Assembly: GCA_964641665.1 (NCBI GenBank)
Contig: CAZXKO010000021.1
Span: 1 to 64,000, forward strand
Direction: 5' to 3'
Source of the DNA: Gp1-AA133 sp964641665
Lineage (GTDB): Bacteria; Acidobacteriota; Terriglobia; Terriglobales; Acidobacteriaceae
Length of the DNA: 64,000 nt
Shown: in pieces, positions 50,388 through 59,778 of the stretch
Position numbering within the stretch: the stretch's first letter is position 1
Layout: every line of letters begins with the position of its first letter
The notes under the pieces: model-generated
Database searches by the model: none
Seen by the model: the letters and a program-made list of their open reading frames with translations, nothing else
What the model was told of the DNA's origin: nothing
Program-made: the position numbers and the translations under genes

Positions 50388-52987
50388 ATCCAGAACGGTG
50401 GCAGCATGTGAAACAGGTGCTGAACGGTGCGCTTGCTCTGAAGAACGTCGAGCAACCCGCATACCTGGATCAAGCGTGCAGTGGCGACCCCGACCTTCGG
50501 AAGGAAGTCGAAACTCTCCTTCAACACCACCAGCGGGCCGAGAGCGGCTTTCTTGGCCGAACCGCCCTCGTATTGCAGATGCCAGGGGCTGCTGCCGACC
50601 GGCCGGTTGCCCGCGTGGGGCGGCGTGTCGGCGTCTATCAACTCCTGGAAGAGATTGGTCAGGGCGGCATGGGTGAGGTCTATCGGGCCGCCCGTATCGA
50701 CGGGCAGTATGAGAAGCAAGTGGCCGTCAAGCTGGTTCGAGGCGGCTTTGACACCGCCTCAGTGCTTGAGCGCTTCCGGCACGAACGCCAGATCCTGGCC
50801 TCCTTGGACCATCCCAATATTGCGCGCCTCCTCGACGGCGGAACCACTGAAGATGGGATCCCCTACCTCGTAATGGAGTTGATCGAAGGCACGCCGATTG
50901 ACCGCCACTGCGATGAGCGCGGCCTGTCCGTCTCCAAGCGCCTCGAACTCTTCCGGCCCGTGTGCGCCGCTATACAGTACGCGCACCGGCACCTGGTCAT
51001 TCACCGCGACATCAAGCCCAGCAACATCCTGGTAACCGACGATGGGATTCCGAAACTTCTGGATTTTGGCATCGCGAAAATCCTCGATCCTTCCTCGACT
51101 TCAGAGGCCACCCTGCTCAACCCGCTGACCCCGGAGTACGCCAGCCCGGAACAGGTTCGTGCGGAACCCATCACGACCGCGAGCGACGTGTATTCGTTGG
51201 CAGTGGTGCTCTACCAATTGCTGACGGGCCACTCACCCTATCAAGGGCAGCCCGGCGCAGGGCGAGACCTGGCCCGGGCCATCTGTGAAAAGGAGCCCGA
51301 TCGGCCGAGCACAGCTGTTCTCAGGGACGTCGAAGAATCGCGAAACGGAGTTTTCTCCCGGATCACGCCCGAAGAGATCAGCCGAAGACGGGACGGCTCC
51401 CCTGCGAAGTTGCACCGCCGCCTTGTCGGAGATCTAGACAACTTAATTCTCAAGGCCCTGCGCAAAGAACCAGAGCGCCGATACAGCTCAGTCGAGCAGT
51501 TCGCTGAAGATATTCGCTGTCACCTTTACGGATTGCCGGTCATCGCGCGCAAGGATTCATGGAGCTACCGTGCCAGCAAGTTTGTAGGGCGTCACACAGC
51601 GGCATTGGCTGCGGCCTTGGTAGTCATACTTACTCTCGCGGTAGGCATGGCCATCACGCTACGCGAGAAGCGCATTGCCGAGCGCCGATTTAACGATGTG
51701 CGAAAGCTGGCAAACTCGCTGATCTTCGAGGTCCACGACTCTATTAGAGACTTGCCCGGTTCAACCTCAGCGCGGAAGTTGCTCGTCGGGCGAGCGCTTG
51801 AGTATCTGGACAGCCTCAGTCAGGAAGCCAAAGGCGACCAATCGCTGCAAAGAGAGCTGGCCGCGGCTTACGAGAGAGTTGGCGACGTCCTCGGGCACCC
51901 CTACTCCGCCAACCTGGGAGACGCCCCCGGGGCGCTGCAAAGCTATCGGAAATCATTGGCCATTCGCGAGAGCCTCGCTGCGGCTCGCCCAGATGACCTG
52001 CAACGACAGTCGGAACTGGCCGGAGACTACTTCCGGATCGCGAATCTGCTGGAATCGACAGGCGATCTTAGTGGCGCGTTGAACATGATCAGAAAGGTCC
52101 TGCCCATTACCCAGAGGGTAGCGGCGAGCGCCAAAATGTCTCCAGTCACGGCAGATCAGCTCGCAGGCGGCTATTACTTTACTGCTGGTTTGCTGGCACA
52201 GACGGGAGACCCCGACGGAGCATTGGAAAACTACCGGCGGGCGGCGTCTGTGCGCGAGGAGGGCCTGCAACTCGACGGGACGAATATGAACCTGCGTACC
52301 CACCTCGCCGCCGACTACTCTGGGATGGCCGTTTCCGTAAGCAAGACGGACCTGACCCAAGCGGTCCAAATGCAGAACAAGGCGATTGAGATCCTGGAAG
52401 AAGTCTCCCGCGAACACCCAAATAGCGCCGTTTTGCGCGAGTACCTGGGAGAAGCGCTTAACCGGCTCGCCAGTTTTCGAAAGGATCAGGGCGACGCCGC
52501 GGCAGCCCTGCATGCCTACAAAGGTGCGCATGGGATTTTTCGGGACTTGGTCGCCGCCGATCCAAATGACTCGTTGGCCAAGGCGAACTTCGGGTTTACT
52601 GACGACGGGGTGGGCGAAGCTCTGGTGAAATTGGGAAAGCCGGTGGCAGCACTCGATGCCCTTCGCGAAGGTATGGCCACCTTTGACAGTTTGTCTCCAT
52701 CAACTTCGCGCAACCGCTATGTTCGTACCGGATTGGCGAACTCGTATTCCGGACTGGGTCGAGCTTATATGGCGTTGGCCGCCCAAAAGCATATGTCGCC
52801 GCTTGATCGAAGGAAGAGATTGCGTGAGGCTCGTTCGTTCTTCGAGAAAGCTCTTTTGATCTGGATCGATAAAGAAAAGCGGGCGGAGCTCGAAAGTGAC
52901 GAGCGTACGGAAGCGCAAGTCGCTGCCGGCAACATAGGACGCTGTGACTCAGAGCTCGGCAACCCGCGTTCCCTTGAAAGAAAGTAG
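50384..52987 (+). CDS. Membrane Ser/Thr protein kinase with C-terminal TPR domain
   Basis: An 867-residue kinase starting at ATG 50384, overlapping the sigma stop; longer frames from 50330 read through the sigma gene. The N-terminal kinase domain (about 84-375) has GQGGMGEVY near 93-100, VAVKL with K116, the catalytic HRDIKPSNIL near 205 and the DFGIAK activation motif. An insert with many charged residues lies near 325-345 (ITPEEISRRRDG). One membrane helix is at about 402-420 (AALAAALVVILTLAVGMAI). The extracytoplasmic part (about 430-865) contains TPR-like helical repeats (ALQSYRKSLAIRESLAAARP, ALENYRRAASVREEGL). Probably a sensor that phosphorylates the co-translated sigma factor or a partner; the target is not known. 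Confidence 0.93.
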   Translation: MNPERWQHVKQVLNGALALKNVEQPAYLDQACSGDPDLRKEVETLLQHHQRAESGFLGRTALVLQMPGAAADRPVARVGRRVGVYQLLEEIGQGGMGEVYRAARIDGQYEKQVAVKLVRGGFDTASVLERFRHERQILASLDHPNIARLLDGGTTEDGIPYLVMELIEGTPIDRHCDERGLSVSKRLELFRPVCAAIQYAHRHLVIHRDIKPSNILVTDDGIPKLLDFGIAKILDPSSTSEATLLNPLTPEYASPEQVRAEPITTASDVYSLAVVLYQLLTGHSPYQGQPGAGRDLARAICEKEPDRPSTAVLRDVEESRNGVFSRITPEEISRRRDGSPAKLHRRLVGDLDNLILKALRKEPERRYSSVEQFAEDIRCHLYGLPVIARKDSWSYRASKFVGRHTAALAAALVVILTLAVGMAITLREKRIAERRFNDVRKLANSLIFEVHDSIRDLPGSTSARKLLVGRALEYLDSLSQEAKGDQSLQRELAAAYERVGDVLGHPYSANLGDAPGALQSYRKSLAIRESLAAARPDDLQRQSELAGDYFRIANLLESTGDLSGALNMIRKVLPITQRVAASAKMSPVTADQLAGGYYFTAGLLAQTGDPDGALENYRRAASVREEGLQLDGTNMNLRTHLAADYSGMAVSVSKTDLTQAVQMQNKAIEILEEVSREHPNSAVLREYLGEALNRLASFRKDQGDAAAALHAYKGAHGIFRDLVAADPNDSLAKANFGFTDDGVGEALVKLGKPVAALDALREGMATFDSLSPSTSRNRYVRTGLANSYSGLGRAYMALAAQKHMSPLDRRKRLREARSFFEKALLIWIDKEKRAELESDERTEAQVAAGNIGRCDSELGNPRSLERK

Positions 52988-53069
52988 TCCAGAAGGATCA
53001 TGACCTGTCCACGTTCCGCAAGAGCCTTACGAGTTGCTGGGTATGGGGGAACACGTCCTTGCCGATGTT

Positions 53070-54482
53070 CTACAAACCCGAGGTTTCATAGCGCAATACC
53101 GCTGACGCGAGACGATAGTCGTACCCAGCTTGAGCGTTGCTGATCTCAGCTTGCGTTGCCTGTAGCTGCGCCTGGCTTAACTCGACGATCGAGCCGAGAC
53201 CCAGCTTGTAACGCGCTTGAGCAAGATCGAGCGCGAGTTGCGCCTGCTGCAGAAGTTGCTGAGTCACCGCCAGGCGGTCATAAGCAGCGTTCGCATTGAG
53301 CCAGCTTGTGCGAACGTCACGTGAAATACGATTGCGTAGGTCGAGCACACGATCTCTGGCAGCTTGCGAGCGCAAATCCGCCTCGTGGCTGCGGGCGGTG
53401 TACAGAAACCCATTGAATATCGGGATGTCCATGTTTGCGCCCACTGCCCCGTACCAGCTGGGGAGATGGTCATTGCGTACCGGGGCTCCGCCCACCGCGC
53501 CGAGCGCACGGATCGACGGAAGAAGCAGGTCCCGCTCCGCAGTCTTTAATTTCTGCGCGGCCTGGTACTGGTAGTCCAGCGCCAGCAACTCAGGACGCTT
53601 CGCAAGGGCTTCCGTGATCAGGGCATCGATGTTGGTGGGCGGCGCGTTTATCGTCTCGGTATCCTCGACCAACGTCAAATCCTGTAGTGCGGGGTAACCC
53701 AGTACCGCCGAGAGGCCCGCGAGGGCGGACTTATCGTTGTTCTGAGCATCAAGCAAGAGCAACTTCGCCTGCGCCAGGTTCACGTTGGCGAAACTGAGGT
53801 CGAGTTCCGACTTGAGTTTATTCTTGGCCAAGGCCCCAACCTGATCGGCCACGACTTGCCGGGCATTCACCGTCTCCTCGGCAACTCGCAAGACGGCATG
53901 GGTCTGCAGTGCGCTGAAAAACGCCTGGTTTACCTCGAGGAGTATTTGCTCTTTGGTGGCAAGTGCGTTCTGCTCCTCGGCGCGCTGGGAAAGACCTGCA
54001 CTCGCAACCAGGTTCGTCGTGCGCCCGAAATCCGTAATGAGTTGGCTTACGCTGACACCGCCCGCCGCCCGCTCATAGATGATGGGGTTATTCAATCCGC
54101 CCGCAGTAATTCTGCTGTTCTCCTGCGCGTCAACGCCGGTGATATCCGCGTTGGCAGTGGGCCAAAGGTTTGACCGAACTTCACGAGTTACCTGTTGCGA
54201 CGCCAATGCCAACAGGTGGGCCACGGAGATTTGGGGATTCTGCCTCAGGGCCAGTTCTTCGGCGTCCTTTAGCGACAACTTTTGGCCCGAGGTCGCAGCG
54301 CTGGTTTGAGGCGATGGGGCACTCTGCGGATCCTGGTTGAGTCCGGGCCGCAGCGCTTCCCGGAAGCTGGCCAGCGTTTGCGGAGTAGGAGCGGAGGGCA
54401 GACCAGTGTTGGGCGTCGGTGTCTGTCCAAGCACACAAGCTGGTGCAGCTAGAAGCCATACGACTAGCACTCGGTTTCGCAT
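53070..54482 (-). CDS. TolC-family outer-membrane efflux protein
   Basis: A 470-residue outer-membrane channel. ATG 54482 shares one base with the stop of the RND pump gene (TGATG), and the reading frame further upstream only covers the pump. A signal peptide is cut near VLGQT. Two TolC repeats of long heptad-rich helices are visible (LSLKDAEELALRQNPQISVAHLLALASQQVTREVRSN in the first; LKTAERDLLLPSIRALGAVGG in the second). Last gene of the three-gene efflux operon, converging on the kinase gene with 82 bp between. Substrate undetermined. Confidence 0.93.
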   Translation of the reverse strand: MRNRVLVVWLLAAPACVLGQTPTPNTGLPSAPTPQTLASFREALRPGLNQDPQSAPSPQTSAATSGQKLSLKDAEELALRQNPQISVAHLLALASQQVTREVRSNLWPTANADITGVDAQENSRITAGGLNNPIIYERAAGGVSVSQLITDFGRTTNLVASAGLSQRAEEQNALATKEQILLEVNQAFFSALQTHAVLRVAEETVNARQVVADQVGALAKNKLKSELDLSFANVNLAQAKLLLLDAQNNDKSALAGLSAVLGYPALQDLTLVEDTETINAPPTNIDALITEALAKRPELLALDYQYQAAQKLKTAERDLLLPSIRALGAVGGAPVRNDHLPSWYGAVGANMDIPIFNGFLYTARSHEADLRSQAARDRVLDLRNRISRDVRTSWLNANAAYDRLAVTQQLLQQAQLALDLAQARYKLGLGSIVELSQAQLQATQAEISNAQAGYDYRLASAVLRYETSGL

Positions 54483-57400
54483 CAGGCCAGCTTCTCCTCG
54501 GTGGGGGTCTCGTCCTTCGCGTGGAACCAAAGGTACGCCGCGGGCACAAGGTACACCGTGACAACCACTGACACCAGGAGCCCGCCAATGATCGCCCGCG
54601 CCAGCGGCGCGTAAGCTTCCGCACCCGTTCCCAGTTTCATGGCCATCGGAATCAGTCCAAGCAAGGTGGCTAGCGAGGTCATCAGCACCGGCCGCAATCG
54701 AAGCCGCGAGGCAACCGAGACTGCTTCCTTCAGAGGTTTGCCCTCCCTGTGCAGGTTGCGGGCAAACTCGACAATCAGGATGCTGTTCGAAACCACAATG
54801 CCCGCCATCATCACGACTCCCATCAACGACATCACGTTCAAGGTCGTTCCCGTCACCAGCAGGAACAGCAATACTCCTGCAAGCCCGGGAGGTATCGCGA
54901 GCAGAATGATGAACGGATCCAGGAACGAAGCGAATTGCGCAACCAGCACCAGGTACACCAGCACAATCGCGAGAATTAATCCGATGCCGAAACTCTTGAA
55001 CGACGACCGCATCCCCTGCACCGACCCACGCAGGTTCACGCGCACGCCTTCGGGCAGGGTCGTATCCTGCACGATCTTCTCGATTTGGCCGCTCACTTTT
55101 CCCAAGTCTTCGGTTTTCGGAGATACGTAGAGGTCGATCACACGAAATAACTGGTAGTGATCGACCTCAGTCGGCGACGGAATGGTCTCGACTGTGACTA
55201 CCGTGTCGAGCGTAGTCGGGTTCGCAAGTTTCGGACCGCGCAGCGGAATCTGCTTCAGGTCCGCTAGCGTTTTGATGGCGCCCTCAGGGTATTGCACGGT
55301 CAGCATGTAAGGGTTGCCGCTCTTCGGATCAATCCAGTAGTCGGGCGCGATCATGCCGTTCGACGTCAAAGCCGTGATGATGTTGTCCACAACTTCCTGC
55401 TGCGATAGCCCGACCAAGCTGGCCTTCTCTCGATCCACATCCAGTCGCAGCGCAGGGTAGTCAATATCCTGCGGGATCAGCACGTCGCTCACGTTCGGAA
55501 GCCGGCGCACCCGCGAAGCAATGTCCGTCGCGCTGGCATAGACCTGCTTGAGGCTGTTTCCGCTCACCTGAATATCAATGGGCGCGGGCATGCCCATGTT
55601 GAGCACCGCGTCCACCAAACCTCCGGACTGGAAATACGTACTCAGCTGGGGCATGTCGCGGCTCAACCGGTTGCGGACCTCATTCATATATTGATAGCTG
55701 CCGATCTTGTGCCCTTCCTTCAGGCTGACCTGGACAAACGCGGTGTGCGGAGCTGAATTGGGCGTGTAGATCGCGGAGAAGTCGGTGGTGATACCAATAT
55801 TCGATACGATCATCCCCAGTTCGTTGGGCGGAACAGCCTGGCGGATCGTGTCTTCGACATCCTTTATATATTGTTCGTTGAGTTCCACTCGCGTCCCCGA
55901 TGGCGCTTTTACGTTAATCACGAACTGACCTGGATCTGTTCGAGGGAAAAAAGCGAGACCCATCAGCGGATAGAGAGACAGGCACAACAGCGAGACGCCC
56001 GCAAGACCGAGGGTCGTCGCGACCGGCCTTAACAACGATCGGTTCAGCGTGCGATCGTACGAGACCAGCATCTTCTCGAAGTAAGTGTTGAACTTCTTCG
56101 CGACAACGCCGAACCGGGCGCCTAGCGAACCTTCCCCAACTTCCTCATCAGCCTGATGCTTGCCGATGAGCTTGGCGCAGAACAGCGGCACCACCGTCAT
56201 CGCAACAACGTACGACGCGAACAACGACAGGACGACCGCCGTCGCCAGGGCGACAAACAGAAAACGACTCACGCCGTAGAGGAAGACGACGGGGAAAAAA
56301 ACGATCGCCGTCGTGATCGTGGCCGCAAGCACCGCCAGCGATACTTCCTGGCCACCCTTTTCAGCCGCGACCTCCGGATCCTCTCCCATCTCGAGATGGC
56401 GGAATATGTTCTCCAGGACCACCACCGAGTTGTCGATGAGACGTGAGAACGCCAGCGCCAAGCCTCCCAGCACCATGGTGTTCACCGTGCCTCCGCCGGC
56501 GCTTATGGCAAGAAACGCCGCGAGGGCCGAAAGCGGAATCGACAGAAACACCGCCGCGGTGGCCCGCATACTGCCTAAGAAGAGCAAGATCATCAGTCCA
56601 GTGAGCACCAGTCCGATCGCGCCTTCGTGCAGCAGGTTCTCAATCGCCAGCTTCACAAAAATCGACTGGTCAAACACGACCTTGGCGATGAGTTGTTTGG
56701 GAATGTCCACCAGTTTCGGGATAGCATCCTGGATCCCATCCACAACCGCGATGGTGTTGGTGTCTCCCCCCTGCTTGAGAATCGGTAGGTAGACCGACCG
56801 CTGACCATCTACCCGCACGATGTTAGTCTGGATCGCTTGCGCATCCAGTGCTTTACCCACGTCTCGCACAAGCACCGACGCTTGTCCTACCGTCTTCAAT
56901 GGCATGTCATTGATGGCTTGGGCGGCAGGCACCTGGCTGTTTGTGTACAGGTTGTAGTCGTACGGTCCGATTTTTACGTCGCCTGCCGGCAGAATCAGGT
57001 TGCTCTGATTGACCGTTCGCACCACGTCCATCACCGACAGTTCGTGCGCGTCCAGCTTGAGCGGATCGACGTACACCATGATCTGCCGATACCGTCCGCC
57101 GAACGGCTGCGGGACAGACGCACCCGGCACATTCGCAATTTGATTGCGTACTGTGTACTGCCCCAGATCGCGCAGTTGCGTCTCGTTCAGTCCTTGTCCC
57201 TTCAGGGTGATCAGACACACCGGCAGGCTGGAAGCGTCGAATTTCAGGACCACGGGCGGAAGCGTTCCGGGGGGAAGGCGGCGGAGATCCGCCATCGCCA
57301 GATTCGAAATTGTGCTCAAGTCCGCGTCGGCGTTGGTTCCCGGTTGAAAGTAGATTTTGATCAGACTGACCCCGGGCAACGAGCGTGATTCGATGTGATC

Positions 57401-57625
57401 GATGCCACTCCCCAAAGTGAAGAAACGTTCGAAAGGATTGGTGATGTCAGTTTCGATCTGCTGGGGAGGCATGCCGGAGTAGAACGTCGCCACCACCACC
57501 ACCGGAATGTTGATCGGCGGAAACAGATCCACCGGCATTCGCACCAGCGTAACCGTGCCGACGATAGCGATCATCAGGCACGCCACAATAATGAAGAAAG
57601 GATATTTGATAGCGAAACTGGACAT
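54482..57625 (-). CDS. RND-family efflux pump, inner-membrane permease
   Basis: A 1047-residue proton-driven exporter (AcrB/MdtB-like) with the normal length and 12 membrane helices. The N-terminus has MPVDLFPPINIPVVVVATFYSGMPPQQIETDITNPFE, typical of the hydrophobe/amphiphile (HAE) group. TM4 carries LAFSRLIDNSVVVLENI, with one Asp of the proton relay where many HAE pumps have two. Both porter/docking repeats are present (LPNVSDVLIPQDIDYPALRLDVDREKA in the second half). Its start overlaps the adaptor stop by one base and its stop overlaps the TolC start, so all three are translated as one operon. Substrate undetermined. Confidence 0.95.
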   Translation of the reverse strand: MSSFAIKYPFFIIVACLMIAIVGTVTLVRMPVDLFPPINIPVVVVATFYSGMPPQQIETDITNPFERFFTLGSGIDHIESRSLPGVSLIKIYFQPGTNADADLSTISNLAMADLRRLPPGTLPPVVLKFDASSLPVCLITLKGQGLNETQLRDLGQYTVRNQIANVPGASVPQPFGGRYRQIMVYVDPLKLDAHELSVMDVVRTVNQSNLILPAGDVKIGPYDYNLYTNSQVPAAQAINDMPLKTVGQASVLVRDVGKALDAQAIQTNIVRVDGQRSVYLPILKQGGDTNTIAVVDGIQDAIPKLVDIPKQLIAKVVFDQSIFVKLAIENLLHEGAIGLVLTGLMILLFLGSMRATAAVFLSIPLSALAAFLAISAGGGTVNTMVLGGLALAFSRLIDNSVVVLENIFRHLEMGEDPEVAAEKGGQEVSLAVLAATITTAIVFFPVVFLYGVSRFLFVALATAVVLSLFASYVVAMTVVPLFCAKLIGKHQADEEVGEGSLGARFGVVAKKFNTYFEKMLVSYDRTLNRSLLRPVATTLGLAGVSLLCLSLYPLMGLAFFPRTDPGQFVINVKAPSGTRVELNEQYIKDVEDTIRQAVPPNELGMIVSNIGITTDFSAIYTPNSAPHTAFVQVSLKEGHKIGSYQYMNEVRNRLSRDMPQLSTYFQSGGLVDAVLNMGMPAPIDIQVSGNSLKQVYASATDIASRVRRLPNVSDVLIPQDIDYPALRLDVDREKASLVGLSQQEVVDNIITALTSNGMIAPDYWIDPKSGNPYMLTVQYPEGAIKTLADLKQIPLRGPKLANPTTLDTVVTVETIPSPTEVDHYQLFRVIDLYVSPKTEDLGKVSGQIEKIVQDTTLPEGVRVNLRGSVQGMRSSFKSFGIGLILAIVLVYLVLVAQFASFLDPFIILLAIPPGLAGVLLFLLVTGTTLNVMSLMGVVMMAGIVVSNSILIVEFARNLHREGKPLKEAVSVASRLRLRPVLMTSLATLLGLIPMAMKLGTGAEAYAPLARAIIGGLLVSVVVTVYLVPAAYLWFHAKDETPTEEKLA

Positions 57626-58854
57626 TAGTAGTCAGCCTCTTTGTTCTCGGCGATGATTTTGGGGGCAACTCGATCGCCGGCGCGGAACTGGCTGCGTGAT
57701 CCGATCAGCACGCGATCACCTTCATTAAGACCGGAAAGAACTTCGATGTTACTGGCGCCTTCCAGCCCAAGCCGCACCTCCCGTTCCTCCAGCCGATTCT
57801 GACCATCCACGATGAGCACGCTCGACTCTGCCCCGTTGCGAGAGACCGCCTGAACTGGAACGGTCAGAGCGGCATCCTTGTGGGCCAGCGTCAGGTCTAC
57901 TTCGGCATACATTCCCTGCACCAGGCCGTGGTCCGTGTTGCGAACATCCACTTCGGTATGCATCGTTCGAGTATCCTCGTCCACCGAATCGGCGAACCTC
58001 GCCACTTTTCCCTCGAACGTCCGGCCCAGCGCCTGCACGCATACCTGTACCACGCTGCCCAGATGAACCTGTGGAACCGCCGACTCGGGAACTGGCAGAG
58101 TCAGCCGGAAGACGTCGGTTTCGGCCACCCGCACCACGGGCATTGCTTGCGTGCTCGACGACGTTCCCGCCTGCACCAGCGCACCCGTATCCGCATACCG
58201 CTTGGTCACCACACCGTCAAAGGGAGCGACGATGTTCGTATAGCTCGAGAGAGCGGTGTACTGCTTCTGACCGGCCAGGGCCACGTCCAGTTGATTCTCC
58301 GCTTCCGAGAGCGCGGCCTGGCTGGATGAAATCTGAGCCTCTGCTTCTTTATCCTTCGCCTCAGCATCGTCCAGTTCCTGTTGCGCGATGATTCCCGGCC
58401 GCGTGGTGGAGGCTTCTTTCAACCGCGTGTAATTCAAATGAGCGGCTTCATGCACGGAGTCAGCCCGCTGCAGGTCACTCTTGGCGCGGCGCACCGCATC
58501 CTTGCTGCGGCGCACAGCGGCATCCGTGCCCTGCAACTCGGCTTGGAGCTCGGGTACCTCAAGCACCGCAATCACCTCGCCGCTCCAGACATGATCGCCT
58601 ACGTCGACGCGAATCACGCGGATGTAACCTGCCACCTTGGCGTGGACGTCCACTTCCTGAAACGGCCGAAACTCTCCCGAGAGCGTGACTGTGTTGGACA
58701 ACGGTTTTCGCTGGACCAGTGCCACAGCCGCCAGGCGAGCCTGCGGATCCCTTTGATTCGCTTTCGCGCCACGGCCGAACACGGTAAATAGCACGCCGAT
58801 GAAAATGATCAGAACGATCACGGAGACAACTGCGTGTTTGCGATTGAATTCCAT
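57625..58854 (-). CDS. RND efflux periplasmic adaptor protein
   Basis: A 409-residue membrane-fusion protein joining the RND pump to the TolC channel. The N-terminal anchor (about 8-27) is a single helix without a lipobox. The biotinyl-lipoyl half-motif VDVHAKVAGYIRVIRVDVGDHVWSGEVIAVLEVPELQAEL lies near 70-110. The alpha-hairpin (about 115-185) is heptad-rich, and the beta-barrel segment includes VTKRYADTGALVQAG. First gene of the operon; its promoter must lie in the 265 bp upstream (58855-59119), where I see nothing distinctive and no regulator gene. Confidence 0.95.
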   Translation of the reverse strand: MEFNRKHAVVSVIVLIIFIGVLFTVFGRGAKANQRDPQARLAAVALVQRKPLSNTVTLSGEFRPFQEVDVHAKVAGYIRVIRVDVGDHVWSGEVIAVLEVPELQAELQGTDAAVRRSKDAVRRAKSDLQRADSVHEAAHLNYTRLKEASTTRPGIIAQQELDDAEAKDKEAEAQISSSQAALSEAENQLDVALAGQKQYTALSSYTNIVAPFDGVVTKRYADTGALVQAGTSSSTQAMPVVRVAETDVFRLTLPVPESAVPQVHLGSVVQVCVQALGRTFEGKVARFADSVDEDTRTMHTEVDVRNTDHGLVQGMYAEVDLTLAHKDAALTVPVQAVSRNGAESSVLIVDGQNRLEEREVRLGLEGASNIEVLSGLNEGDRVLIGSRSQFRAGDRVAPKIIAENKEADY

Positions 58855-59119
58855 GGTTATGTACCGGTTCCTTTACGGATCCTGATTTCTCTCTTTCGAA
58901 CCCACGCGGTCTCAGCTAGCACGCTTGAAACCGGAACTGGCGTGGCCGGACTCTTCTCTGCCCGTTCCTGACGGCGCTCGCAAGGCACGGCGGCACGGAG
59001 ACCAAACGCTTGGATCGGTGGCACCCCAAGGCGGCGACCCGCGTTGTTGAACGGCCTTCCAGGCCATGACAAGACCTGTGAACTGCAGCAGATTTCCCGA
59101 AAAAACGTCTAATGAGGAC

Positions 59120-59440
59120 TTAGGAAAGCGGAGGCGGGCGATTGTAGAGACAACTATCGACTTGCTCGGAGAAGACTAGCGACTCCTCCGGCATGATTGG
59201 TTCTGCCGAGACAGCCAGGTAAAAAGGGCCGGAATTTGCCAGGATCGGGGCCCAGACAAAAGCATCCCGGTCACGGTGTTGAACTTCGCCCTTCCGGGCT
59301 TGCGACTCTACCGACGTGTGAGTAGAAAGCTTGAGATCTGCGGTACGGTTGGCCAGACTAATCGTGAGCGCCAGGATGCTCAGAAGCGCGACTGCAAAGC
59401 GCCCCAGCCGTAATTCGGGTTTGCGAGATGCCAAGGACAT
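59120..59440 (-). CDS. Small secreted hypothetical protein
   Basis: A 106-residue reading frame with a basic start and one hydrophobic stretch (about 14-32, FAVALLSILALTISLA) acting as a signal or anchor. The remainder is polar with no recognised motif. Support for a real gene: TATAAT on the minus strand at 59473-59468, about 28 bp upstream of the ATG, and a free intergenic location. Weak points: no clear ribosome site, short length and no known homologue. It converges on nothing and may be expressed independently of the efflux operon. Confidence 0.5.
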   Translation of the reverse strand: MSLASRKPELRLGRFAVALLSILALTISLANRTADLKLSTHTSVESQARKGEVQHRDRDAFVWAPILANSGPFYLAVSAEPIMPEESLVFSEQVDSCLYNRPPPLS

Positions 59441-59778
59441 TCTCGAGTGGACCGTCGACGCACCACCATTATATATATATCAGGGTCCTGCGCACCCCGA
59501 GATCCGGAAGTTGTAGCACCCGGCATGGACGGGGATGCCCGCTGCGCGGTCGGACGACGGCAAGATCCAACATGTCCTTGCGGCTTATCAGCTCACCAGA
59601 TCAGTGGCATGCTTGCTGGCCGCCACAAGGAGGGTAATTTACCGTTTATTCATCGCAAATTCACGTGTTTGTAACAAAACGCCACTAGCATCCACCTTCC
59701 GAGTTATCAATGCAGTAGAGGTGCGCCTCGGATTTCTTGCGTGTCGAAGTCTCGAACTACCTTCTTTGAGGAGAGAGA
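59441..59778. other. Divergent intergenic region before the porin gene
   Basis: 338 bp. Near 59468 an alternating TA run (ATTATATATATAT) gives TATAAT on the minus strand for the small secreted gene. Near the porin start a strong ribosome site, GAGGAGAGAG, is at 59768-59777. No -35/-10 pair for the porin was clear. Confidence 0.5.
59468..59473 (-). promoter_or_regulatory. Predicted -10 element for the small secreted gene
   Basis: TATAAT on the minus strand inside an alternating TA tract, about 28 bp upstream of the ATG at 59440. The -35 is not recognisable, so strength is uncertain. Confidence 0.4.
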
